Below, in pieces: positions 7,697 to 17,219 of a DNA stretch of 64,000 nt (position 1 is its first letter; each line of letters begins with the position of its first letter). The DNA is taken from contig CALANS010000066.1 of assembly GCA_937926105.1 (NCBI GenBank), positions 83,791 through 147,790 of the forward strand. The letters are read 5' to 3'. Under the pieces are notes generated by a model. The model did not search any database. It worked only from the letters and a program-made list of their open reading frames with translations, and had not been told where the DNA came from. Source of the stretch: an uncultured Actinomycetes bacterium. GTDB taxonomy: Bacteria; Actinomycetota; Actinomycetes; Mycobacteriales; Nakamurellaceae. Position numbers and translations under genes: made by a program.

Positions 7697-9103
7697 TCAG
7701 ATCCGGGAGCCTCCCCCGGTGAGCGCGGGTCGGCCGCGCATCAGGGCGGCGGCCAGCGCGGCACCGGCCAGGGCGACCCCCGCGGCGACCAGCATGGCCG
7801 CATGCACGCCCGCCACGAAGGGTGCCGGCGTGCCGCCGGCCGGCAGGAACGAGCCCAGCACCGCCACCCCGAACACTCCGCCCACCAGCCGGGCGGTCAG
7901 GTTCGTCGACGAGGCCATCCCGGCGCGCTGCGGCGGCACTGCGGCGAGCGCAGCGGCCGCCATCGGAGTGGACAGCAGTCCGTAGCCCAACCCGATGATC
8001 GCGAACGGCGCGATCACCTCGCCGTAGTCGGCCGCCGCACCGACGGTCAGCGTCAGCAGCGACCCGACCGCCAGCAGCGCAGCGCCCGTCGCTAGCGGCA
8101 GCCGGTGCCCGGTCCGGTGCATCACCCGCCCGATCAGCGGGCCGACCACGACGAAGACCACGGTCAGCGGCAGGAACCGGAACCCGGCAGCGAGCGCCGA
8201 CAACCCCTGCGCCTGCTGGAACAGCAGCGAGAACACGAACAGCGCGCCGATGGTGACGAAACCCATCACCAGCCCGTTGGCATTGACCGCGGCGTAGTCC
8301 CCGCGCCGGAACAGGCCCAGCTGCAGCACCGGGTCCTCCCGCCGCCGTTCCGCCGCGACGAACAGAGCGCCGGCGAGCAACCCCGCCGCGAGCAACGTCA
8401 CCGATATTCTCGCTCCGAAGCCCAGCCGCCCGCCCTCGATCGCGCCGCCAGCCAGCAATGCCAACGCCAACGACCCGAGCAACTGGCCGCGCAGGTCCAG
8501 ACCGCCGGAATGCGACCCGCCGGTCTCCGGCACCGCCAGCACCGTCAGCACCGCGATTGCCGCCGCCACCGGCACGTTCACAGCGAACACCGCCCGCCAG
8601 CCCAGCGCCGACACCAGCAGACCGCCGAGCACCGGGCCGATCACCAGCGAGCTGCCCGCTGCGCTGGCCCAGATTCCCACCGCCTGCGCCCGCCGGCGTG
8701 GCTCGGTAAAGGTGTGGGTCAGGATCGCCAGGGTGGCAGGCAGTTCCAGCGCCGCGCCGGCACCCTGCAGCACCCGGAACGCCACCAGCAGGCCGGCCGA
8801 CGGCGCCACCGCGCACAACGCCGAGCCGAGCGCGAACAGCCCCAGCCCGGTCAGGTACACCCGGCGATGCCCGCTGCGATCACCGATCCGGCCGCCGATC
8901 AACAGTAACGACGCGACCGCCAGGTTGTAGCCGTCCACCACCCACTGCAGCCCGGTAACGGACGCCCCGGTCGAGGTGCCGATGTCCGGCAGCGCCACGT
9001 TCACAATGGTCAGGTCCAATTGCAGCAAGAACTGGCCCATCGACACCGCGAGCAGCACCAGTGCCGGCCGGGCCGTTCGAACGGGAGCGTCGGAGATCAC
9101 CAT
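7697..9103 (-). CDS. MFS drug/metabolite exporter (DHA2/EmrB-QacA type)
   Basis: This inner-membrane proton-coupled exporter of about 468 residues has some 14 predicted hydrophobic segments. The first loop has the MFS motif A variant GGRIGDRSGHRRVYLTG, preceded by LQWVVDGYNLAVASLLL, which is typical of the DHA2 group. Helix 5 carries the antiporter-type sequence GPVLGGLL. ATG 9103 is taken as the start; an in-frame GTG at 9112 is possible. It is divergent from an ArsR-family regulator with a candidate operator between them, the usual layout of an inducible efflux system. The substrate cannot be read from the sequence. Confidence 0.9.
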   Translation of the reverse strand: MVISDAPVRTARPALVLLAVSMGQFLLQLDLTIVNVALPDIGTSTGASVTGLQWVVDGYNLAVASLLLIGGRIGDRSGHRRVYLTGLGLFALGSALCAVAPSAGLLVAFRVLQGAGAALELPATLAILTHTFTEPRRRAQAVGIWASAAGSSLVIGPVLGGLLVSALGWRAVFAVNVPVAAAIAVLTVLAVPETGGSHSGGLDLRGQLLGSLALALLAGGAIEGGRLGFGARISVTLLAAGLLAGALFVAAERRREDPVLQLGLFRRGDYAAVNANGLVMGFVTIGALFVFSLLFQQAQGLSALAAGFRFLPLTVVFVVVGPLIGRVMHRTGHRLPLATGAALLAVGSLLTLTVGAAADYGEVIAPFAIIGLGYGLLSTPMAAAALAAVPPQRAGMASSTNLTARLVGGVFGVAVLGSFLPAGGTPAPFVAGVHAAMLVAAGVALAGAALAAALMRGRPALTGGGSRI

Positions 9104-9124
9104 GCCGACCACACTGCCGCGGAA

Positions 9125-9148
9125 ACGCTTCGGCCGGCGCCGAAGTGT
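9125..9148. promoter_or_regulatory. candidate ArsR operator between exporter and regulator
   Basis: ACGCTTCGGC (9125-9134) and GCCGAAGTGT (9139-9148) form an inverted repeat matching at 9 of 10 positions with a 4-base spacer. It sits in the short gap between the divergent MFS and ArsR genes, where one bound dimer could repress both promoters. Confidence 0.5.
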
Positions 9149-9168
9149 CCGCGCGCTACCGTCGAATC

Positions 9169-9957
9169 ATGCAGACAGAGGTGGACGTCTCGGTGCCGGC
9201 CGGCCTGCTGGCCGATCCGGCCCGGGCCAGGCTGATGATGGCGCTGACCGACGGCCGCGCCCTGCCGGCCAGCGTCCTCGCGTCCGAGGCGGGAGTCTCT
9301 CCCTCCACGGCGTCCGAGCACCTGGCGAAGCTGCTCGCCGCCGGTCTGCTGGCAGTGCGCGCCGAGGGCCGGCACCGCTACTACCGGATCACCGATCCCC
9401 GTGTGGTGCAGGCGATCGAGTCGCTGGCACAGCTGGCACCGGCCACGCCGATCCGATCGCTGCGCCAGGGCACCCGTGCCGAAGCGCTGCGCCGATCCAG
9501 GCTGTGCTACGACCACGTCGCCGGCCGGCTTGGCGTGGCGCTGATGGCCTCGCTTATCGAGGTGGGGGCGATTTCCGGCGGTGACGGGCATCATCACCCG
9601 GACGCCGCGCCAACGGATCGACTGTCGGCGCCGGGGCACGACGTGGACTACCGGATCACCGACCGGGGCGCCACCCTGATGGCGAACTTCGGCGTCGATA
9701 TGGACTCACTGGGCGCGCGGCGCCGCCCGCTGGTGCGCTACTGCCTGGACTGGACCGAGCAGGATCACCACCTCGCCGGCAGTCTGGGTGCCGCCATCAC
9801 CTCACGCATGCTGGAACTCGGCTGGCTGCAACCGATGTCCATCCCCCGAGCGGTGCGTCTGACCTCGCTCGGACGGGGCGGCATGGCGGAGCGCTTCGGC
9901 GTGCGACTGGACGACGCGACGGTGACGACGCCGACCCGACGGGTCGTGCCCGCGTAG
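9169..9957 (+). CDS. ArsR-family winged-helix regulator with C-terminal domain
   Basis: The protein has 262 residues. The N-terminal 80 or so form an ArsR winged helix (LADPARARLMMALTDGRALPASVLASEAGVSPSTASEHLAKLLAAGLL, then the wing EGRHRYYRITD). The rest is a C-terminal region seen in long ArsR regulators that control exporters. No CxC metal site is present in the DNA-binding part, though HHHP and several His/Asp/Cys residues occur in the middle. A metal or an organic ligand are both possible. ATG 9169 is preferred over upstream codons because the domain begins just after it. It is divergent from the MFS exporter. Confidence 0.88.
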   Translation: MQTEVDVSVPAGLLADPARARLMMALTDGRALPASVLASEAGVSPSTASEHLAKLLAAGLLAVRAEGRHRYYRITDPRVVQAIESLAQLAPATPIRSLRQGTRAEALRRSRLCYDHVAGRLGVALMASLIEVGAISGGDGHHHPDAAPTDRLSAPGHDVDYRITDRGATLMANFGVDMDSLGARRRPLVRYCLDWTEQDHHLAGSLGAAITSRMLELGWLQPMSIPRAVRLTSLGRGGMAERFGVRLDDATVTTPTRRVVPA

Positions 9958-9966
9958 CCGGCTCGG

Positions 9967-10512
9967 TCAGCCGCCGGCGAGGTGGGTGACGAATCGACGC
10001 ACCTGGGCCGCGGATCGAAGCCGGATACACGACGGTCCACCGGAGCGCCCGTCCCGCTCCGCCTGCAGCGCGCGTTGGTGATACACGCCCCGATGCCTCC
10101 AGGCCCACAGCACGATGTTCTCGTCGGGATCGCGCCGGATCAGGTTGCGCAGCTGTTCTCGGTTGCCGTTCCACAGTTCCCGCCGGGTGATGCCTCGCCA
10201 CAGCGTCCGGCGCAGCAACCGAGCCATCGTCACCACCGTCGGCAGGTCGAGCGCAATCCGCAGGTCGGCGGCCTCGGCGACCAGGGTCCCGAGCTTGCCC
10301 TGATAGTTGCCGTCGATCACCCACCGCGGCTGCCGCAGCTGCACCGCGACGGCCGCGCGGAACTCCTCGGTCGGGGCCGGCGTCCAGCCGGGGCCGTGGT
10401 GCAACGCGTCCAGCTCCAGATAGGGCATCCCCAGCTTCGCCGCCACCGTGCGGCCCAGGGTGGACTTGCCCGATCCGGGCGGCCCGGTGATCCAGATTCG
10501 TGACGGCGACAC
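9967..10512 (-). CDS. P-loop nucleoside/adenylate kinase-like protein (topology modulation/FlaR type)
   Basis: This 181-residue cytoplasmic NTP-binding protein has a Walker A motif, GPPGSGKST, at residues 10-18. The segment WVIDGNYQG is characteristic of the small adenylate-kinase-like family often labelled topology modulation protein. ALDLP follows as the probable Walker B strand, and basic helices (ARLLRRTLWRG) could form a lid. The biochemical role of this family is not settled. The start is a GTG at 10512 with a weak ribosome site. The stop lies 9 bases from that of the converging ArsR gene. Confidence 0.8.
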   Translation of the reverse strand: MSPSRIWITGPPGSGKSTLGRTVAAKLGMPYLELDALHHGPGWTPAPTEEFRAAVAVQLRQPRWVIDGNYQGKLGTLVAEAADLRIALDLPTVVTMARLLRRTLWRGITRRELWNGNREQLRNLIRRDPDENIVLWAWRHRGVYHQRALQAERDGRSGGPSCIRLRSAAQVRRFVTHLAGG

Positions 10513-10562
10513 GGTGGGCCAGCCTACGACGCCGACCCGGGCGGCGCTGCGTGCCGCCGGCG

Positions 10563-10655
10563 GAGTCTGAAAATCTGCCCCCAGATGACACCAAGATCAC
10601 CGCCACCTGCGGCGACACCGGATCGCCACGAATCTGGCGGCAGGTTTTCAGACTC
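10563..10655. repeat. 24-bp inverted repeat element with conserved loop
   Basis: Arms 10563-10586 and 10632-10655 are complementary at 22 of 24 positions and enclose a 45-base loop. The loop includes the 20-base core CAAGATCACCGCCACCTGCG (10592-10611), identical to 6022-6041, followed by GCGACACCG as in the 3932-3999 hairpin. It lies between two divergent genes, where no terminator is needed, so a mobile palindromic element or a structured leader is more likely. Confidence 0.6.
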
Positions 10656-10744
10656 GCCCTCCCGTCCCCGCCGACCCCCGTGCAACCCGTCGGGCCGCGA
10701 CGTCCGTCCGGGCAGTGCATGCATCGCGCGACGGGGAGGACGAC

Positions 10745-13700
10745 ATGGCAGCAGGACCGACCGCACGGGCCCGGCGCCGGTGGCTGGCCGCCGGCGCTCT
10801 GGCGGTGGCGCTGGTCACCACGCTCGCGCTGATCGGCGGCCGTGCGCCGCAGGACGCGCAGCCCCAGCCCACCGGACCGGGCGGCCCCTCGGACGGCACG
10901 CCGGGCCCGACCACGGTCCGCCCCGGACCGGGCGGCTATGCCGTGCTGCCGGCCGGATTCTCGGTGCGCGCCGGCACCCCCGCCCCGGCCGACAACCCGA
11001 ACCCGACGGTGCTGGACGGCACACCGCTGCCCGACGGCATCCTCGCCCACATCCTCGGCCGGCTGCCCGCCTGGCACGGCGAATCCGGCACCGACTTCTC
11101 CTGGCCCGCACAGTCACTGACCAAGCCCACCGCCGGATCGACCATCACGCAGACCTTCCCCGCCCCCGCCGACAGCCAGAATCCGCCCAGCGCCCCGAAA
11201 CCGCCGCCCGCCGGGCCGCTGCAGGTGGTGCGCATCCAGCCGCAGGGCGACGTGACGATCGCGCCATTCATCAGCATCACCTTCAACCAGCCCATGGTGC
11301 CGGTCGCGACCGTCGGCACAGTCGGCAAGCTCCCTGAGTCCACAGTGCCAGCCCGGATCAGCCCCGCGGTCCCCGGGCACTGGGACTGGATCGGTACCAG
11401 CACGCTGCGCTTCTCCGCCGACTCCGACACCGTGGACCGGCTTCCGATGGCCACGACCTTCACCGTCACCGTTCCGGCCGGCACCATCTCCGTCACCAAA
11501 GGCGCGCTGGCGAAGGACGTCTCGGCGACCTTCAGCACCCCGGCCCCCGAGGTGCAAACCTTCACCCCCGACCCGCAAACCCCCACCGAGCTACAACCCG
11601 TCATGGTCGCGGTGTTCAACCAGCGGGTCGATCCGGCAACGGTGTTGAAGACGGTGACGGTGACGGCGAACGGCACCTCGCAACCGATCAGGATCGCCAC
11701 CGCCGCCGAGATCGCCGCCGACAGTAGCGCTTCGGCGACCATGAGCGCCGCTCCGGACGGTCGGGCCGTCGCCTTCGTCCCACAGCATGACCTGCCCGCC
11801 GACACCACCGCGATGGTCACCGTTGCGGCCGGCACCCGCGGCGCCGAGGGTCCGCTGACCAGCCGGAAGGACGCAGCCTTTACCGTTCATACCCGCGCCG
11901 CGCTCACCCTGAAGAGCGTCGACTGTCCCGGATCGCCATGCCAGCCGGGCAGCCAGATCCTGCTCAATTTCACCAACCCGCTGAACACCGACGCGTTCGA
12001 CCCCGGCTCGGTCACCGTCGACCCGGCGATTCCCGGTGGGGCGTCGATCTCCGCGTCCGGCCCCATGATCGTGATCTCTGGGGCGACGCAGGCCAACACC
12101 CGCTACCGGGTGACCGTGCGGGCCGGGCTGAAGGACACCTTCGGTCAGCGCCTGGCGAAGGACGCCGGCGGCACGGTGCAGATCGGGCATGCCAGCACCC
12201 AGATCTATCCGTTCCCGACCCCGGTCACCACACTGGACCCGGCCACCCAGGCCAGCACCGTCACCGTCACCGTCACCACCGTGAACATCACTCGGTTCCG
12301 GGAGCGGGTCTTCGCTGTCGGGCTGAGCGACTGGGGCACCTACCGCGAGTGGTACCGGCGGGTCATGGAACTGCAGAACTACCACCCCGGCGGCGATCTG
12401 CAGCTACCAGCCTGGACCGTGCTGGCCGATCGCACCGTGGCGGTGTCCGGCGGCGCGGACCGCACCGTGTCGACAGCGCTGGACCTCGGTGCCGCGCTGA
12501 AGGGCGACCGCACCCAGGCGGTGGTGCTCATCGAACCGATCGACCCGGTCTCGCCGCAGGACCAGTGGCAAATCCGGCCCACCGTCACCTGGGCCCAGGC
12601 GACAACCATGGCCGTTGACGCGATCTCGGACACCTCCAGCATGCGTGTCTGGGTCACCGATCTGACCACCGGCGACCCGGTTGCCGGTGCGAGCGTGGTG
12701 CGGCTGGACGGCTCCGGGCAGCGCCTCGGCGACACCGTCACCACCGACGCGCACGGCCTGGCGAGCCCCGAACTGGGCACCGCGGGCGCCAGCGCCCTGC
12801 TCGCCACCCGGGGCAACCAGACGGCCCTGCTACCCGGCGAGATGTGGGGCGGCAGTTGGCAATCCAGCCCGCAGACCGATCGCCTGTTGTGGTACGTCAC
12901 CGATGATCGGCAGACCTACCGGCCCGGCGAGACGGTGTCGGTCAAGGGATGGGTCCGCCGTCAGGCCGGCGGCACCGACACCACGCTGAGCACCCCCGCG
13001 GCCGGCACAGTCTCCTGGACGGCGACCGACGGGTACGGCACGAAGATCGGTGACGGCAGCGCCCCGGTGGACCGGCTCGGCGGCTTCGATCTCACCCTGA
13101 CCATTCCCGCGGGAGCCCATCTGGGCAGCGGCGACCTGAGTCTGAGCCTGGCCGGCGCCGGCACCGACAACCAGTTCGGCAACGACCACCCGTTCGCCAT
13201 CGCGGACTACCGGACGCCGGCGTTCGAAGTCGAGACCCACTCCGGCACCGGCGATCCGGCGGTGCGCGGCGCCGACCTTCCGGTGCAGACCGACGCGGAC
13301 TACTACGCCGGCGGACCGGTCGCCGACGCCCCGGTCGACTGGCAGGTCAGCACCGCGCGGGCCAGCTACTCGCCGCCCGGCTGGAACGAGTTCACCTTCG
13401 GGATCTGGACTCCCTGGTGGTATGGCGGGCCCTACGGTGCCTACGACACCGCGCCCACAGGGGACGTTGCCGGGCCGACCAGGCCGGGCATGGTGGCGCC
13501 ATGCTGCCAGTACGGCGGTGACGACACCACCGTGCAGACGTTCCACGGCACCACCGACGGATCCGGCTCGGACTACCTCGCGGTCACCGTGGGCAACCTC
13601 GGCAAGGACACCGACGGCCTGCCGGTGACGGTGCAAGCACAGGCCACCGTCACCGACCTCAACCGCCAGCAGATCGCCGGTACCGCCATGATTCTCGTGC

Positions 13701-16700
13701 ACCCCGCCGAGGATTACGTGGGCCTAGCCAGCGACGCGACGTTCGTCCGGCAGGGCGACACCCTGACCGTGCAGACCATCACCACCGACATTGCAGGCAC
13801 CGCGACCGCCGGGCGTCCGGTCACGGTGACCGCGGCCAGGGTGGCCGGCGGCTGGTCCGCGGGGCAGGACGCGGACACCCTGGTCGATCCGCAAACCTGC
13901 ACCGTCACCTCGAAGACCACGCCCGTCGACTGCAGTTTCACCCCGACCCTCGGCGGGCAGTACCGGATCACCGCCACCGTCACCGACGCCGCCGGGCGCA
14001 CCAGCCGCAGCCAGCTCACCCGCTGGGTGGCGGGTCCGGACGGGACCGTGGCGACCACCGTGCAGGAGCAGTCCCTGACCCTGGTGCCGAACGCGAAGGA
14101 GTACCGGCCCGGCGAGTCGGCGACGCTGCTGGTGGCCTCGCCGATCAACTCCGGTACCGGGCTGATCACCCTGAGCCACAACGGCATCGTGTCCAGCACG
14201 ACGTTCGCGGTGTCGAAGGGATCGGCGGTGGTGACGATCCCGATCGATGAGCGGCTGATCCCCGGGGTGACGGCCACCGTGGAGGTGGTAGGCACCGCGC
14301 CCCGCTCGGGCGACCCTGCCGGCGGCAGCGGCACTCGGCCCGCGTACGCCACCGGCCAGATCGAGCTCGCGGTATCAAGGATGAGCCGATCGCTGACCGT
14401 CTCCGCCACGCCTCGGGACCAGGCCGTGCAGCCCGGTGGGCACACCACCATCGACGTCACCGTCACCGACCAGGCGGGAAAGCCGGTGTCGGGCAGCCAG
14501 TTCGAGGTGATAGTGGTCGACGATGCGGTGCTGGCACTCAGCGGCTACCAGCTCCCCGACCCGCTACAGGCGTTCTACCCCGATGATCAGGGGGGCTGGG
14601 TGGCAACCGCCTACGGGCGCTCCACCGTGATGCTGGGCCCGCCCCTGGCAGCAGGGTCAGCCGGCCCGCGCGGAGCCATGGCGGCCGCCGGCACCACGGC
14701 AGCCGCGCCCGGCGCCGCGGAATCGGCCGGCGGCGTGGCGTCCGACTCCGCCGCCAATGCGCCGGCCCGCGCCATGGGACCGGCCGCGGCGACGGGAGCG
14801 ATGGGCGCCACCACGATCACCCAGCGCTCGGTGTTCGAGTCGCTCGCGCTGTTCCGGCCCACCGTCACCACCGGTGCAGACGGCACCGCCGAGGTGCCCG
14901 TCACCCTGCCGGACAACCTGACCCGGTACCGCGTCATGGTGGTCGCGGTGGCCGGCAACGACCGGTTCGGCACCGGGGAGTCCACCATCACCGCTGGGCT
15001 CCCGCTGACGGTCCGGCCGACCCCGCCCCGCTTCCTGAACTTCGGCGACAAGGCGCAGTTGCCGGTGCTGGTGCAGAATCTCACGGGCTCGGCGCTGACC
15101 ACCGATGTCGTGCTGCAGGCCTCGAACCTGACCGTCGCCCACCCCGGCGGCACCGCCGGATCCGGCGCGACGGAGAACGCCACCGGCAGGCGGGTGGTGG
15201 TGCCGGCGCACGGCCGGGTCGAGGTGCGCTTCGACGTGGCGGCCGACCGGGCCGGCACCGCGAAGTTCCGGGTGGCCGCCGTCAGCGGCGAAAACTCCGA
15301 CGCGGCGGCGGAGGAGTTTCCGGTGTACACCCCGTCGACTTCGGAGACCTTCGCTACCTACGGCACTCTCGATGCCGAAGGCGGCACCGGCGTGATCCGG
15401 CAGCGGATCGACAAACCGGCGGGCATCATTCCCGCCTTCGGCGGACTGCAGATCACCACCTCCTCGACCGCGCTGGCCCAGCTGACCGACGCCGTCGGCT
15501 ACCTGGCCGACTACGATTATGCCGATTCGGATGCGCTGGCCACCCAGGCAATGGCCATCTCCTCGCTGGGCGATGTGCTGCAGGCATTCTCGGTGCCCGA
15601 CGGGCCGACCCCCGCCAGGATGAGGGCGCTGGTGACCGCGGACGTCACCAGGCTGATCGCGCGGCAGAACCAGGACGGCGGGTTCGGGTACTGGCGACGA
15701 GGTGATCGCTCCGACCCGTTCACCACGGTGCAGGTCGTCCAGGCCCTGGTGATCGCGGACCGGTCCGGGTACGCCGGCGGCACCCGCGCCGCGGTGACGA
15801 GGGCGGTCAGCACCGCGCTGCCCTACCTGCGGGACATCGACGGGCACCTGCCGGAGTACACCAGCCAGCAGACCCGGGACACCATGAACGCCTATGCGAT
15901 CGCGGTGCGCGACCTGGCCGGCGACGATGCGACGGCCGACGCCGACCGGATGGTCTCCGACCGGGGCGGGGCACTGCCGATGGACGCCGTCGGATGGCTG
16001 CTGCCGGCGGTGTCGACGGTGTCGCGGCAGGCGCTGCTGACCCGGGTGACGAACGCCGCGGTCGACAACGCCGGATCGGTGACCTTCACCGAGTCCGTCA
16101 CGGACGACGCGTGGACGGTGCTGCACTCCGACACTCGCACCGACGCGGTGATCCTGGACGCGCTGCTGACCGTCGACCCCGGCTCCGACCTGGTCGGCAA
16201 GGTCGTGAACGGACTGATGTCCCGGCAGCAGGGCGGCCGGTGGAACACCATTCAGGACAACGCCTTCGCCGTGGTGGCGCTGCGTCACTACTACGACGCC
16301 TACGAAGCGACCACGCCGGACTTCGATGCCTCGGCGTGGCTGGGCGACACCCTGGCCGGCACGCACCACTACAGCGGGCACACCACCGACCAGACCCAGG
16401 TGACGATCCCCACCAGCGAAGTGCTCAAGGCCGGCAGCACCTCGATCACCCTGGCCGACCAGGGCTCCGGCCGGATGTACTACCGGATCGGATTGACCAC
16501 CGCCCCCGCCAGCCTGTCGGTGGGGCCGCTGGACCGAGGATTCGTCGTGACCCGCAGCTACGCCGGAGCGGACAAGGCCTCGGACGTCACCCAGGACACG
16601 AAGGGAGTCTGGCACGTCCGGCCGGGGGCCCGGGTGCGCGTCACCGTCACCTTCGTGTCGCGCAGCGCGCAAAGCCATGTCGCGCTCACCGACCCGCTGC

Positions 16701-17008
16701 CCGCGGGCCTGGAGCCGCTCAACCCCGCCCTCGCCACCACACCGAAGGACCTGGCCGGACAGGACGGGGCAGGCGACGGCGGCGCGATTCCGCTGGCCTG
16801 GACCCCCACCTGGTACGACCATCAGGACCTGCGCGACGACCGGGCGGAAGCGTTCAGCAGCTATCTGCCGGGCGGCGTGTACACCTACAGCTACCTGGCG
16901 CTGGCCAGCACGCCGGGAACGTTCGTGGTTCCCCCCGCGACGGCACAGCAGATCTACGCGCCCGAGACGTTCGGCCGCACCGGAACCGGTCGCCTGGTGG
17001 TCGGCTAG
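10745..17008 (+). CDS. alpha-2-macroglobulin-family exported protein without thioester motif
   Basis: This 2,087-residue protein probably faces the outside of the membrane. It has an N-terminal arginine-rich stretch and a hydrophobic signal/anchor (LAAGALAVALVTTLALIGG). Repeated Ig-like Big_5 modules occupy roughly residues 150-500. The macroglobulin MG region follows, including VTDDRQTYRPGETVSVKGWV near 720, then an Ala/Gly-rich insert (about 1312-1357) and the A2M signature FRPTVTTGADGTAEVPVTLPDN. An alpha-toroid (GGFGYWRRGDRSDPFTTVQV) and a C-terminal receptor-like domain end it. The thioester Cys-x-Glu-Gln expected near 1590-1604 is absent (LADYDYADSDALA). Family members trap proteases, but here covalent trapping is not possible. 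GGGAGGA precedes the ATG. Confidence 0.9.
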   Translation: MAAGPTARARRRWLAAGALAVALVTTLALIGGRAPQDAQPQPTGPGGPSDGTPGPTTVRPGPGGYAVLPAGFSVRAGTPAPADNPNPTVLDGTPLPDGILAHILGRLPAWHGESGTDFSWPAQSLTKPTAGSTITQTFPAPADSQNPPSAPKPPPAGPLQVVRIQPQGDVTIAPFISITFNQPMVPVATVGTVGKLPESTVPARISPAVPGHWDWIGTSTLRFSADSDTVDRLPMATTFTVTVPAGTISVTKGALAKDVSATFSTPAPEVQTFTPDPQTPTELQPVMVAVFNQRVDPATVLKTVTVTANGTSQPIRIATAAEIAADSSASATMSAAPDGRAVAFVPQHDLPADTTAMVTVAAGTRGAEGPLTSRKDAAFTVHTRAALTLKSVDCPGSPCQPGSQILLNFTNPLNTDAFDPGSVTVDPAIPGGASISASGPMIVISGATQANTRYRVTVRAGLKDTFGQRLAKDAGGTVQIGHASTQIYPFPTPVTTLDPATQASTVTVTVTTVNITRFRERVFAVGLSDWGTYREWYRRVMELQNYHPGGDLQLPAWTVLADRTVAVSGGADRTVSTALDLGAALKGDRTQAVVLIEPIDPVSPQDQWQIRPTVTWAQATTMAVDAISDTSSMRVWVTDLTTGDPVAGASVVRLDGSGQRLGDTVTTDAHGLASPELGTAGASALLATRGNQTALLPGEMWGGSWQSSPQTDRLLWYVTDDRQTYRPGETVSVKGWVRRQAGGTDTTLSTPAAGTVSWTATDGYGTKIGDGSAPVDRLGGFDLTLTIPAGAHLGSGDLSLSLAGAGTDNQFGNDHPFAIADYRTPAFEVETHSGTGDPAVRGADLPVQTDADYYAGGPVADAPVDWQVSTARASYSPPGWNEFTFGIWTPWWYGGPYGAYDTAPTGDVAGPTRPGMVAPCCQYGGDDTTVQTFHGTTDGSGSDYLAVTVGNLGKDTDGLPVTVQAQATVTDLNRQQIAGTAMILVHPAEDYVGLASDATFVRQGDTLTVQTITTDIAGTATAGRPVTVTAARVAGGWSAGQDADTLVDPQTCTVTSKTTPVDCSFTPTLGGQYRITATVTDAAGRTSRSQLTRWVAGPDGTVATTVQEQSLTLVPNAKEYRPGESATLLVASPINSGTGLITLSHNGIVSSTTFAVSKGSAVVTIPIDERLIPGVTATVEVVGTAPRSGDPAGGSGTRPAYATGQIELAVSRMSRSLTVSATPRDQAVQPGGHTTIDVTVTDQAGKPVSGSQFEVIVVDDAVLALSGYQLPDPLQAFYPDDQGGWVATAYGRSTVMLGPPLAAGSAGPRGAMAAAGTTAAAPGAAESAGGVASDSAANAPARAMGPAAATGAMGATTITQRSVFESLALFRPTVTTGADGTAEVPVTLPDNLTRYRVMVVAVAGNDRFGTGESTITAGLPLTVRPTPPRFLNFGDKAQLPVLVQNLTGSALTTDVVLQASNLTVAHPGGTAGSGATENATGRRVVVPAHGRVEVRFDVAADRAGTAKFRVAAVSGENSDAAAEEFPVYTPSTSETFATYGTLDAEGGTGVIRQRIDKPAGIIPAFGGLQITTSSTALAQLTDAVGYLADYDYADSDALATQAMAISSLGDVLQAFSVPDGPTPARMRALVTADVTRLIARQNQDGGFGYWRRGDRSDPFTTVQVVQALVIADRSGYAGGTRAAVTRAVSTALPYLRDIDGHLPEYTSQQTRDTMNAYAIAVRDLAGDDATADADRMVSDRGGALPMDAVGWLLPAVSTVSRQALLTRVTNAAVDNAGSVTFTESVTDDAWTVLHSDTRTDAVILDALLTVDPGSDLVGKVVNGLMSRQQGGRWNTIQDNAFAVVALRHYYDAYEATTPDFDASAWLGDTLAGTHHYSGHTTDQTQVTIPTSEVLKAGSTSITLADQGSGRMYYRIGLTTAPASLSVGPLDRGFVVTRSYAGADKASDVTQDTKGVWHVRPGARVRVTVTFVSRSAQSHVALTDPLPAGLEPLNPALATTPKDLAGQDGAGDGGAIPLAWTPTWYDHQDLRDDRAEAFSSYLPGGVYTYSYLALASTPGTFVVPPATAQQIYAPETFGRTGTGRLVVG

Positions 17009-17219
17009 GGCAGCGGCTCCCCCCGTCGGTGCCAACCACGGACGGCGACCCAGCAAACCTCTCTCAGACAATTCCGAGACTTCGCGCATCCTGCCGACAC
17101 TCAGCTGCGTCATAGTTTCCAGCGGCCCCCGTGCGCGGGACCGCCGAACGGAGGCGACATGGCTGGCTTCGCGGGCGCCGCAGCGGCGCCCCTGCACTCT
17201 CGCTGACCGGACATCGGCC

